From Ponticaulis sp. (GTDB lineage: Bacteria > Pseudomonadota > Alphaproteobacteria > Caulobacterales > Hyphomonadaceae): a stretch of DNA of 64,000 nucleotides. The stretch lies in contig NZLU01000023.1 of NCBI GenBank assembly GCA_002692725.1, forward strand, positions 372,001 to 436,000, read 5' to 3'. Below the pieces are notes generated by a model. That model made no database searches. It was not told the origin of the DNA and saw nothing but the letters and a program-made list of their open reading frames with translations. Numbering within the stretch: the stretch's first letter is position 1; each line of letters starts with the position of its first letter. Below, piece after piece: positions 27,702-34,508 of the stretch. The position numbers and the translations under genes are program-made.

Positions 27702-28091
27702 TCAATAAATTCCGTCCAGCTTGGTCAGCACGACTTCCCAGGCGCAACTTGTATCCTCGGCCATAGCGCTACCCACGAATCTGTCACCTTCATGATTTCC
27801 CTCAAACGTGACTTCTGTTCCCTTGGAGAGGGCGAAATCGCTTTTGAAATAGCCATCAGAGGTCACAAACCCGCCGGTCTTGAACGACTGGACGACAAAT
27901 TTTCCACCTTCCAGCTCCACTTTGAAAATGGTTCCCGTTTCGCACGATGGCGCATTCCGCCAATATTCAGCGAGCCGGATCACGGCTGTATAACTGCCAT
28001 CATAGGCGGTAGTGATGGTGTCGCCGAATGCCGGAAGCGGGACGAAAGCCATACAAGAAGCCAGAAAAAGACCGCGTTGGGTTGAAGCCAT
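27702..28091 (-). CDS. Small secreted protein, unknown function
   Basis: This 129-residue protein has a signal peptide (LFLASCMAFVPLPAFG, cleavage before DTITT) and a beta-rich mature domain with two cysteines in SCETGT and TSCAWEVVL, which could form a disulfide. It begins [23 protein letters not shown]. Similar domains are widespread in alphaproteobacterial exported proteins. It is convergent with the YbjN gene, only 3 bp apart. Confidence 0.65.
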   Translation of the reverse strand: MASTQRGLFLASCMAFVPLPAFGDTITTAYDGSYTAVIRLAEYWRNAPSCETGTIFKVELEGGKFVVQSFKTGGFVTSDGYFKSDFALSKGTEVTFEGNHEGDRFVGSAMAEDTSCAWEVVLTKLDGIY

Positions 28092-28165
28092 TCTGCAATA
28101 CCCCCTTGGGACAAACGCGATCAGTATAGCTCAATTCAGGCGAGATTTCGTCCCGAAACCACAAG

Positions 28166-28618
28166 TCAGCCTTCAATCCCGGCCAGAACATCCAGAAGCC
28201 CTTTGAAATCCGCCTCATCCGATGCCGTCATTTCAACGTCGATGTCATGATGGGTCGACTGCCAGATCGGATAGGCGGTCTTCAGAATATCGCGCCCGGC
28301 ATTGGTCAGCGCCAATTGCCGGCTCCGTTTATCTGCCGCGTCTGGCGTCACAGTCACCCAACCCTTGCGAACCAGCGCTTTCAGCTTCGCCGTCAGGCTT
28401 GTTCGGTCCATGCCCAGAAAACTTGCAATTCGATGGAGATTGGGCGGCGACGGCTGGTTCAGTGTCATCATGACTGAAAACTGCCCATGCGTGAGATCCA
28501 GATGCCGGAAGGCGTCATCAAACCGGCGCGCCAGAGCCCGTGCGGCACGCTGTGTGCGCATGCAGAGGCAGGTGTCTCTGACGTCGAGTGTCACAGTTAT
28601 GGGCAGGTCTGGATCCAT
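28166..28618 (-). CDS. MarR family transcriptional regulator
   Basis: This regulator of about 150 residues has a winged helix: LTHGQFSVMMTLNQPSPPNLHRIASFLGMDRTSLTAKLKALVRKGWVTVTPDAADKRSRQLALTNAGRD, the D-K-R-S wing being diagnostic. CLCMRTQRAARALARRFD at the start supplies a cysteine pair, possibly redox active. The start is put at ATG 28618; the frame is open to 28663. A near-perfect 26-bp inverted repeat between this gene and the divergent DUF1428 gene is its probable operator. Confidence 0.88.
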   Translation of the reverse strand: MDPDLPITVTLDVRDTCLCMRTQRAARALARRFDDAFRHLDLTHGQFSVMMTLNQPSPPNLHRIASFLGMDRTSLTAKLKALVRKGWVTVTPDAADKRSRQLALTNAGRDILKTAYPIWQSTHHDIDVEMTASDEADFKGLLDVLAGIEG

Positions 28619-28670
28619 CAATTTTCTTATCCGGTGGGAAACGCTCAGCTGAATTCCAATCATGACACAA

Positions 28671-28696
28671 ATAATATGTTGATATCAACTTATTGT
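28671..28696. promoter_or_regulatory. MarR operator candidate
   Basis: GTTGATATCAAC (28678-28689) is a perfect 12-bp core within an imperfect 26-bp dyad (two mismatched pairs per arm). It sits between the divergent MarR and DUF1428 genes, the usual place for MarR autoregulation. Confidence 0.7.
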
Positions 28697-28772
28697 CGTG
28701 TTTAGCTTTCTCATGGGGCGGCCACCATCAGTGAAAACAAGCTGGGTGACCGAATTCAAGGAGAGGTGTTTT

Positions 28773-29120
28773 ATGACTTATGTGAGTGGTTATCTGGCGG
28801 CGGTGAAAACTGCAGACAAACAGAAATATACAGACTTTGCCGCTGAAATGGTTAGCTATTTCAAGGATCGCGGTGCCGTCCGTGTCGTCGAATGCTGGGG
28901 CGAAGATGTACCAGACGGCGCGGTCACCTCTTTCCCGATGGCGGTAAAGAAAGAAGACGACGAAACCGTTATCTTTTCCTGGATTGAATGGCCCGATCGG
29001 GCCACCTGCGATGCGTGCTGGGAAGCCATGATGTCAGACACCAGCATGGAAGGTGTCGAAATGCCATTTGATAGCAAGCGGATGATCTTTGGCGGATTTC
29101 AGACGATTGTAGATCAATAG
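28773..29120 (+). CDS. DUF1428 family protein
   Basis: This 115-residue protein belongs to the DUF1428 family of the dimeric alpha-beta barrel superfamily (YVSGYLAAVKTADKQKY, FKDRGAVRVVECWGEDVPDG, FPMAVKKEDDETVIFSWIEWPD, CWEAMMSD, DSKRMIFGGF). The function is unknown, and related folds often bind or rearrange small molecules. The start is fixed by AGGAGAGG before ATG 28773. It is divergent from MarR and followed by a VOC remnant, a common neighbour of DUF1428. Confidence 0.88.
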   Translation: MTYVSGYLAAVKTADKQKYTDFAAEMVSYFKDRGAVRVVECWGEDVPDGAVTSFPMAVKKEDDETVIFSWIEWPDRATCDACWEAMMSDTSMEGVEMPFDSKRMIFGGFQTIVDQ

Positions 29121-29129
29121 GAGGCCGTC

Positions 29130-29234
29130 ATGACAGCTCAACCATCTCAGTCTGACCGGCCGGAGCATTCAGGCATCATTCCGCATCTCACCTGCAATGA
29201 GGCGAAGCCCGGCCTGCTTTCCAAAAAGCTATAG
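29130..29234 (+). pseudogene. Remnant of a VOC (PhnB-like) protein
   Basis: This 34-residue reading frame has a good ribosome site (AGGAGG) and starts 9 bp after DUF1428. Residues 14-26 read SGIIPHLTCNEA, the first strand of PhnB-like glyoxalase/VOC proteins. It then changes to KPGLLSKKL and stops, so the rest of the gene was lost, probably by deletion. DUF1428 and PhnB genes are often adjacent. Confidence 0.55.
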
Positions 29235-29288
29235 ACGCGCAATTATCCGATTTCACGGGAGATCCACCCTCTGAAATGACGGGATAGC

Positions 29289-29813
29289 ATGGAGCGCCAG
29301 ATGAAGCTGAGATCAGTGCTTACGAGATCATCACTGCTCTGGCTTGCTGGTGTGCTGGCGCTTCTATCGTACCTGGCAATCGCATGTGTCATGCTGCACT
29401 GGGATATGGTCCATCTGGATTCCAGAATATTGCCGGGTGAGAGTTGGTCCACTCTGAACGACTATACGCCGGGGTTGAGGGAAGTTCATATCTGGTCGAC
29501 CGCGAGCCTCGATGTCGTGTTTCCGCTGGCCTATAGCGCCTTGTTTGCTGGCCTGATCTGGAGAGGGCTTCCTGAGCGGTTTCAATGGCTTGTCTGGTTC
29601 GCAAGTGCGACGCTTCTCGCAGATCTCGGTGAAGGGCTCGTTCAGATTATTCTATTGAACCAGGATCTGACAGCGATCACCTACTCGGACTCTGAGCCGC
29701 TTCTCTGGCTGAAAGCGGCGCTGACCAGTCTTAAGTTTTCTGGATTCGTTGCCAGCGCCATTGCCGCGATTGCAGCCGTAACAAACATGATGCGACGGCG
29801 GCGTGGGACTTGA
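29289..29813 (+). CDS. Membrane protein of unknown function
   Basis: This 174-residue protein has about four hydrophobic segments (LLWLAGVLALLSYLAIACV, VVFPLAYSALFAGLIW, WLVWFASATLLADLGEGLVQ, SGFVASAIAAIAAVTN), ending in basic MRRRRG. A loop of about 40 residues after the first helix (with WSTLNDYTPG) is probably periplasmic. No domain is recognised. The start is ATG 29289 or 29301; only the second has a spaced GGAG. It overlaps the upstream extension of the TetR-like gene by a few bases. Confidence 0.65.
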   Translation: MERQMKLRSVLTRSSLLWLAGVLALLSYLAIACVMLHWDMVHLDSRILPGESWSTLNDYTPGLREVHIWSTASLDVVFPLAYSALFAGLIWRGLPERFQWLVWFASATLLADLGEGLVQIILLNQDLTAITYSDSEPLLWLKAALTSLKFSGFVASAIAAIAAVTNMMRRRRGT

Positions 29814-29883
29814 TGCGCCGCCACAACTTCATACCTCAAATAGAAGACAGGCGCATCTTTCGCGGTGCGCAATGGAGGATGTC

Positions 29884-30501
29884 ATGACATTGGCTACCGG
29901 ACGGATGGATGTCGCGCTCGATGCAGCGCTCACACTCGCAGCCGAGAAACCCTGGAATTCGATCTCACTCGCCGAGATCGCTCGCGCCTGTAATAAGACG
30001 CTTTCAGATTTTTATGGTGAGATCGACAAACAGGGATTGGTCGAAGAGCTGGACCGACGTCTCGACAAAGCCTGTTCTGCCGAGCCGGTTGATCCGGAAG
30101 GCAGCCCGCGCGAGCGAGTTTTTGATGTCGCCATGTTGCGGTTCGAAGCCATGGAGCCCAATCGTGCGGCCATTCTGTCGATCCGGAAAAGCTGGATGCA
30201 GGATCCACTCCGGCGGCTCGCTGCGGCAAAACGGCGGCTGGATACAGCAAAATGGATTCTGACCTGCGCTGAAGAAGACGGTCCCTTGCTTGGACCGCGT
30301 GCAGCCATTCTTTCGGGAATTCTGTTCCGCGCGGAAGAAGCCTGGACCAAAGAGACCGGCACTGACTTTTCTCAGACCATGTCCCAACTCGATCGTGACC
30401 TCAGACAAGTCAGCGAGTTTGCGGATCGCATGAAAAACTTTGGCAGCAATTTCCCGAAATCGGCAAAAAAAGAAGCCGCCGATGACTCGGCGGCTTTTTA
30501 G
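29884..30501 (+). CDS. TetR-like regulator
   Basis: This 205-residue protein has an N-terminal helix-turn-helix (LAAEKPWNSISLAEIARACNKTLSDFYGEIDKQGLVEEL) and a helical C-terminal domain with RERVFDVAMLRFEAMEPNRAAILSIRK. The layout fits TetR-type regulators in alphaproteobacteria of unknown effector. GGAGG before ATG 29884 favours this start over the earlier frame to 29803. Its last codons (KKEAADDSAAF) are written in a terminator hairpin whose T run also holds the stop codon. Confidence 0.75.
   Translation: MTLATGRMDVALDAALTLAAEKPWNSISLAEIARACNKTLSDFYGEIDKQGLVEELDRRLDKACSAEPVDPEGSPRERVFDVAMLRFEAMEPNRAAILSIRKSWMQDPLRRLAAAKRRLDTAKWILTCAEEDGPLLGPRAAILSGILFRAEEAWTKETGTDFSQTMSQLDRDLRQVSEFADRMKNFGSNFPKSAKKEAADDSAAF
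30473..30500 (+). terminator. Terminator inside the end of the TetR-like gene
   Basis: AAGCCGCCGA (30473-30482) pairs with TCGGCGGCTT (30487-30496), loop TGAC, followed by TTTTTA. The stop codon TAG at 30499-30501 begins in the T run, so the hairpin is part of the coding sequence. Confidence 0.85.
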
Positions 30502-30608
30502 GTTGGGAGGAAGCGCCCCCAAAAGTGGACGCTAAGGAAAACGGCGACTTGCAAAGTCAGGGCGTAAAACTGAACCTGCCCTGACCAGGAAATCGTGTTT
30601 GGTGACCC

Positions 30609-30914
30609 TTAAGACTTGCGCTCAGCGTGCATGTCAGACATCTCGGTCACACCGAGAGCTGCAACGGCAGCGTCGACGAGTTCAGATTTGCACTGAACGG
30701 TTTCAGCAGTGTCATTGCGGGTAAACGTGTCCGAGCGCTTGGAAGCAACACGGCAGACAGAGTCAGCTTTCGCCTGGATAGCTTCGTAGTTAGCTTCAAC
30801 AGATCGGTCAGCTTCGAATTTGAATTCAGCTTTTACAGGAGCGGCTTCGCCGGCAAGCGCAGCAGGCGCGCCGAGAACGATCGCAGTCGCGAGAACAAGT
30901 GCAGTTTTCATCAT
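30609..30914 (-). CDS. Small secreted protein resembling the UrcA family
   Basis: This 101-residue protein has a signal peptide (ALVLATAIVLGAPAALA, cleavage before GEAAP). The mature part begins with a strand (PVKAEFKFEADRS), then YEAIQAKADSVCR and CKSELVDAAVAALG, the two-cysteine pattern of UrcA-like proteins, which are of unknown function and common in this bacterial group. GGAG 5 bases before ATG 30914 sets the start. The inverted repeat at 30961-30976 lies just upstream. Confidence 0.65.
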   Translation of the reverse strand: MMKTALVLATAIVLGAPAALAGEAAPVKAEFKFEADRSVEANYEAIQAKADSVCRVASKRSDTFTRNDTAETVQCKSELVDAAVAALGVTEMSDMHAERKS

Positions 30915-30960
30915 ATTTCTCCAAGTTTGGGCGTGGTCTCTCATGGCCACATGGAGAAAC

Positions 30961-30976
30961 GTATAGTGAGCTATAC
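30961..30976. promoter_or_regulatory. Inverted repeat before the UrcA-like gene
   Basis: GTATAG-TGAG-CTATAC lies 47-62 bp before the UrcA-like start. It could be an operator or overlap the -10 region of the promoter. Confidence 0.4.
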
Positions 30977-30997
30977 TATTCGTCTAATGACTTTAAA

Positions 30998-31936
30998 TTA
31001 TTCTGAGTATTCCCGTCGGGAATAGCGAGGGCGCTCGGTTCCAACTTCGATCAGCAGATCCCTGAGCCAGACATGCGGTCGGTTATTATTGAGCCGTTTG
31101 TGCCAGACAAGACGAGCCTTTGGCATCGCCACATTGGGTAAATCGGGCAGCTCGCGAAACATCACATTCTGAAAGCTCGCCTGATAGGCGGCCAGGCGCC
31201 GAGGGACAATCATCACCAATTCGCTGGCGGCAACGATTGCAGGGCCGGCAATCACCTGATCAATGCTCAGGGCGATTTGTCTTTGCATCTGATTGGGGTC
31301 AAACAGTCCGACATAAGGGGCTTGCGGTCCGCCAATTTGCGACACGCCAATAAAGCGCGCCGACTGCAAACGCTCGCGCGTGAGGTCTCCCGTCGAAAGC
31401 TCATGACCTTCTCTCATCAGAAGGACAGACTCACTTGTGTGGATCACGACGGCAGATTCAAACGGGTCAGGGGGCGGCGGAATGGACAAGATAGCCATAT
31501 CCGCTTCGCTCTTCTCAAGCCGGTCCAGCACATTCGTCAGGCTCGATGAAATATGCAGTTCGATATTGGGGGCTTCTGTATCGAGATGAGCCATAACGGC
31601 CGGCATGAACAGACGAACGATCAGATCGTTCGCAATCAGACGGAAAGACCGATTGGCCATTAACGGATCAAACTCACCGGGTTCCAGGGCATTTGAAATC
31701 TGTTGCAGCGCCTGCTGGACCGGGCCCGACAACTCAACCGCCCGCGGCGTCGGCTGCATGCCATCCGGTGACCTTACAAACAGCTCGTCATGACACAGAT
31801 ATCTCAGCCGGTTGAGCGCTTTGGACACAGCCGGTTGTGACATGCCGATACGTTCGCCCGCACGCGTCGTATTACGCTCAACCATGAGCGCATCAAACAC
31901 GACCAGCAAATTCAGATCGACACCTGCGAGATTCAT
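30998..31936 (-). CDS. LysR family transcriptional regulator
   Basis: This 312-residue regulator starts with the LysR helix-turn-helix: DLNLLVVFDALMVERNTTRAGERIGMSQPAVSKALNRLRYLCHDELFVRSPDGMQPTPRA. The substrate-binding domain follows, with FRLIANDLIVRLFMPAVMAHL and the DMAILSIPPPPDPF segment. It resembles the NodD/PcpR-like subgroup (FVRSPDGMQPTPRA). No divergent target gene is next to it: the 156-residue ORF is co-directional, upstream. Confidence 0.9.
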   Translation of the reverse strand: MNLAGVDLNLLVVFDALMVERNTTRAGERIGMSQPAVSKALNRLRYLCHDELFVRSPDGMQPTPRAVELSGPVQQALQQISNALEPGEFDPLMANRSFRLIANDLIVRLFMPAVMAHLDTEAPNIELHISSSLTNVLDRLEKSEADMAILSIPPPPDPFESAVVIHTSESVLLMREGHELSTGDLTRERLQSARFIGVSQIGGPQAPYVGLFDPNQMQRQIALSIDQVIAGPAIVAASELVMIVPRRLAAYQASFQNVMFRELPDLPNVAMPKARLVWHKRLNNNRPHVWLRDLLIEVGTERPRYSRREYSE

Positions 31937-31991
31937 GTCTGTAATTTGACCGGCATTGGTCCGGTCGCCAAGTGTTTCCGGGTAATTTTCC

Positions 31992-32420
31992 TCACATAAA
32001 GTCAGGTTTCTTCAGGTCCGGCGGCACCCAGTTTCGACGGGCCTCAACTGAAAACAGCACGGGTTTTGACCAATACTCCAAAATCCAGCCAGATTTTCCG
32101 TATCCGGACATCAGCACAGCATTCACCGCCTCATGCAGGGATAGATCTCCACTCACCTTTTTGAGCACAGCGTCAGCGGCCCGGATCGAAGCCAGCGTAA
32201 TCGTCTCATGATAGCCGTCCGTGTCGGTGTTCCAGACCCCGCAAGACAAATTATAGGCGCGGATCAGTCCCGGCATATCGGCTTCCGCGTTATGATCCGA
32301 AGATCTGATCAGCCAGACGGCGGCGGCGACATGCGCGGCATGCGTCCATTCGGCTTTCGGCAGGGTGCAATCGATCACGCCCCTGGCGATGTGATATATG
32401 TCTCTGTCTGATTTGAACAT
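31992..32420 (-). CDS. Conserved hypothetical protein, HxxH and GYHETIT motifs
   Basis: This 142-residue protein has an all-helical look with WTHAAHVAAAVWLI and NLSCGVWNTDTDGYHETITLASIRAA. His and Glu residues in these motifs (THAAH, GYHET) could bind metal. The combination is conserved in many proteobacterial hypothetical proteins as far as I recall. ATG 32420 is the better start because the frame beyond it (to 32462) is Pro/Arg-rich. It is separated from ABC-F by 290 bp containing a GC hairpin (AACCCGCC / GGCGGGTT, 32462-32481). Confidence 0.68.
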   Translation of the reverse strand: MFKSDRDIYHIARGVIDCTLPKAEWTHAAHVAAAVWLIRSSDHNAEADMPGLIRAYNLSCGVWNTDTDGYHETITLASIRAADAVLKKVSGDLSLHEAVNAVLMSGYGKSGWILEYWSKPVLFSVEARRNWVPPDLKKPDFM

Positions 32421-32702
32421 GGAACGGGTCCTCTGGTCTCGTGGCGGGCCCGGAACGCACAAACCCGCCTGTTGGCGGGTTGGCGGATGTTAGAACGTCA
32501 AATCTTCTGACGATGCACACACCAACGCGCCACGGCTTCCGAAAGCGTGGTCTGTTGCTGGATTTGAGTGACGCAAATCGTTGTGTACATAAACTCGCTA
32601 TAAACCACATTGAGTTTGAAAACCAGCTAAACGCGGGTGGTCTGACTTGAAAACCTTGTTGCGAACAAATACCTGTCAGTGAACTGACGAAGGAGAAGGT
32701 GA

Positions 32703-32804
32703 ATGAACACTTTGAGGATTTTCGCCCTGATGACTCCTCCTACTCAAGTGTTCGCTCATGACGATTTCCCTTACGCTCAACGCTCTGTCCGCCGCCCGGC
32801 CTGA
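32703..32804 (+). CDS. Leader peptide overlapping the ABC-F start
   Basis: This 33-codon ORF (MNTLRIFALM... ending RPA) has the strongest ribosome site in the region, AAGGAGAAGG, at 32690-32699. It starts 55 bp before the ABC-F ATG and stops 47 bp inside that gene in another frame (+1). The ABC-F gene itself has no purine-rich ribosome site. The arrangement matches translational attenuation leaders of antibiotic-resistance ABC-F and methyltransferase genes. The peptide sequence itself is not recognised. Confidence 0.55.
   Translation: MNTLRIFALMTPPTQVFAHDDFPYAQRSVRRPA
32705..32753 (+). promoter_or_regulatory. Hairpin hiding the ABC-F start region
   Basis: GAACACTTTGAGGA (32705-32718) can pair with TCCTC...CTCAAGTGTTC (32735-32753), with one bulge, and ends 4 bases before the ABC-F ATG at 32758. 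Ribosomes stalled in the leader ORF would open it. Confidence 0.5.
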
Positions 32805-34353
32805 CGGATCACCGCTTTTTTCTGATCTCACGCTAAGCCTCGGTTCTGAACGCATCGGGGTCGTCGGACGCAATGGCGCCGGTAAATCAACGCTGTTCAA
32901 CATCATCCAGCAGCGTCTCGCGCCTGTGACCGGCACGGTCACGTGCCATGGACGTATCGGCGAGCTCCGGCAGGTCACGCCGGATACAGACACCCTTGCG
33001 CATGCGCTCGGTATTGCGACACAATTGGACGTGCTCGCGCGGATTGAAGCGGGACAGGGCGATGAGGCAGATTTTGCGGCCGCCGACTGGACCCTGCCAG
33101 ACCGGTGCGAGCAAATTCTAAGAGAATTAGGCCTCGGCAATGTCAGCCTGGACAGGCTCACCGCATCCATGTCGGGTGGCGAGCGAACGCGCCTTGAACT
33201 CGCACGTATATGGCTCGAAGACGTAGATCTTCTGCTACTTGATGAGCCGACCAACAATCTCGACCGGGCAGGGCGACAGGCGATTTACGACCTTATCGCA
33301 AATGATAAACGCGGCATGCTCATCGCCAGTCACGATCGCGAATTACTGGAAGGTATGGACCGCATTCTCCACCTGTCCACAGCCGGGATCACACTGGTCT
33401 CGGGCGGCTGGTCTGAATTTGCAGACCATCGGCGCAAGGCGCTCGAAACCTCTCATCAGCAAAAAGCCCAGGCCGAACGCGAGATCGCTCAGACCCAACG
33501 CGAGCTTCAGTCTCAGAAAGAAAAGAAAGACCGCAGGGCGCAATCCGGTAAAAAACTGCGGGCGTCAGGCTCGCAGCCAAAAATGGCAACCGACGCGCTC
33601 AAGCAAGGCGCGGAGAATGCCGGTTCGAGAGAGGCGCGCCTGAAAGAACGTCGGCTTGGTGCTGCGCAGGACCGCCTGGCCACGGCGCGTGAAAGGATTG
33701 AGCGCCTCACACCCCTCACCATTGAGCTGCCTGATCTGGGATTCCCTGCGGGCCGCATGCTGGCCGAGCTGAAAGATGTCACGCTGAAGCATGGTACGCG
33801 CAGACTAAGTTCCAATCTTTCCGCGCGGTTCGAAACCGGTTCTCGTTGGGCTATCAGAGGATCGAACGGATCAGGCAAGACAAGTCTTATTCGCTGCATT
33901 TGCGGTGAAGATCAGCCTCATTCCGGGGAGATCCTTCGCGCGCCTTATCCGATTGCCTGGCTGGACCAGCATATCAGCCTTCTATCGCCCGACCTTAGCC
34001 TGATGGAGAACCTTTTACAGGCCCACCCGGATCGCACCGAAGGCGAGGCGCATGAAATTCTCGCTCGGTTTGCCTTCCGCAATACCGAGGCTCATCGTCT
34101 GGCGGGAACCCTGAGCGGCGGCGAGCGCATGCGTGCCGGACTGGCCGTGACGTTCAACGGGATCGATCCGCCGCAATTGCTCATACTTGATGAGCCGACC
34201 AATCATCTTGATGTCGAATCCATCGAAACCCTCGAAGCGGCGCTTCAAACTTACACCGGTGGGCTGCTTGTCGTGAGCCATGACGACCGCTTTCTGGAAA
34301 CAATCGGTTGCAATCGGACGATCGAGCTGGGATCTGACTGTATCTTAGGTTGA
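32758..34353 (+). CDS. ABC-F family ATP-binding protein
   Basis: This 531-residue protein has two ATPase domains and no membrane segment. Domain 1 has VGRNGAGKSTLF, MSGGERTRLELARIWL and LLLLDEPTNNLD; domain 2 has RGSNGSGKTSLI, LSGGERMRAGLAV and LLILDEPTNHLD. Between them is a charged linker (about 220-310, many Gln/Lys/Arg), the P-site tRNA-interacting region of this class. ABC-F proteins act on the ribosome; some protect it from antibiotics. It could be an Uup-type or resistance-type member; motif reading alone does not decide. Translation seems to depend on the leader ORF. Confidence 0.9.
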   Translation: MTISLTLNALSAARPDGSPLFSDLTLSLGSERIGVVGRNGAGKSTLFNIIQQRLAPVTGTVTCHGRIGELRQVTPDTDTLAHALGIATQLDVLARIEAGQGDEADFAAADWTLPDRCEQILRELGLGNVSLDRLTASMSGGERTRLELARIWLEDVDLLLLDEPTNNLDRAGRQAIYDLIANDKRGMLIASHDRELLEGMDRILHLSTAGITLVSGGWSEFADHRRKALETSHQQKAQAEREIAQTQRELQSQKEKKDRRAQSGKKLRASGSQPKMATDALKQGAENAGSREARLKERRLGAAQDRLATARERIERLTPLTIELPDLGFPAGRMLAELKDVTLKHGTRRLSSNLSARFETGSRWAIRGSNGSGKTSLIRCICGEDQPHSGEILRAPYPIAWLDQHISLLSPDLSLMENLLQAHPDRTEGEAHEILARFAFRNTEAHRLAGTLSGGERMRAGLAVTFNGIDPPQLLILDEPTNHLDVESIETLEAALQTYTGGLLVVSHDDRFLETIGCNRTIELGSDCILG

Positions 34354-34508
34354 ACAATGCATCGCTGATATGTGTGGTTTGGCAACACAATGTTATAAAA
34401 TGCTACCGTGTTGCCGAAACCCACTCGACAGGGTTAAAGAAACTGTCACAGTCGCGATAATAGGGAATGGGCGGCCTGATATGCCGCCAAAGAGAGGAAA
34501 AGTCATCT

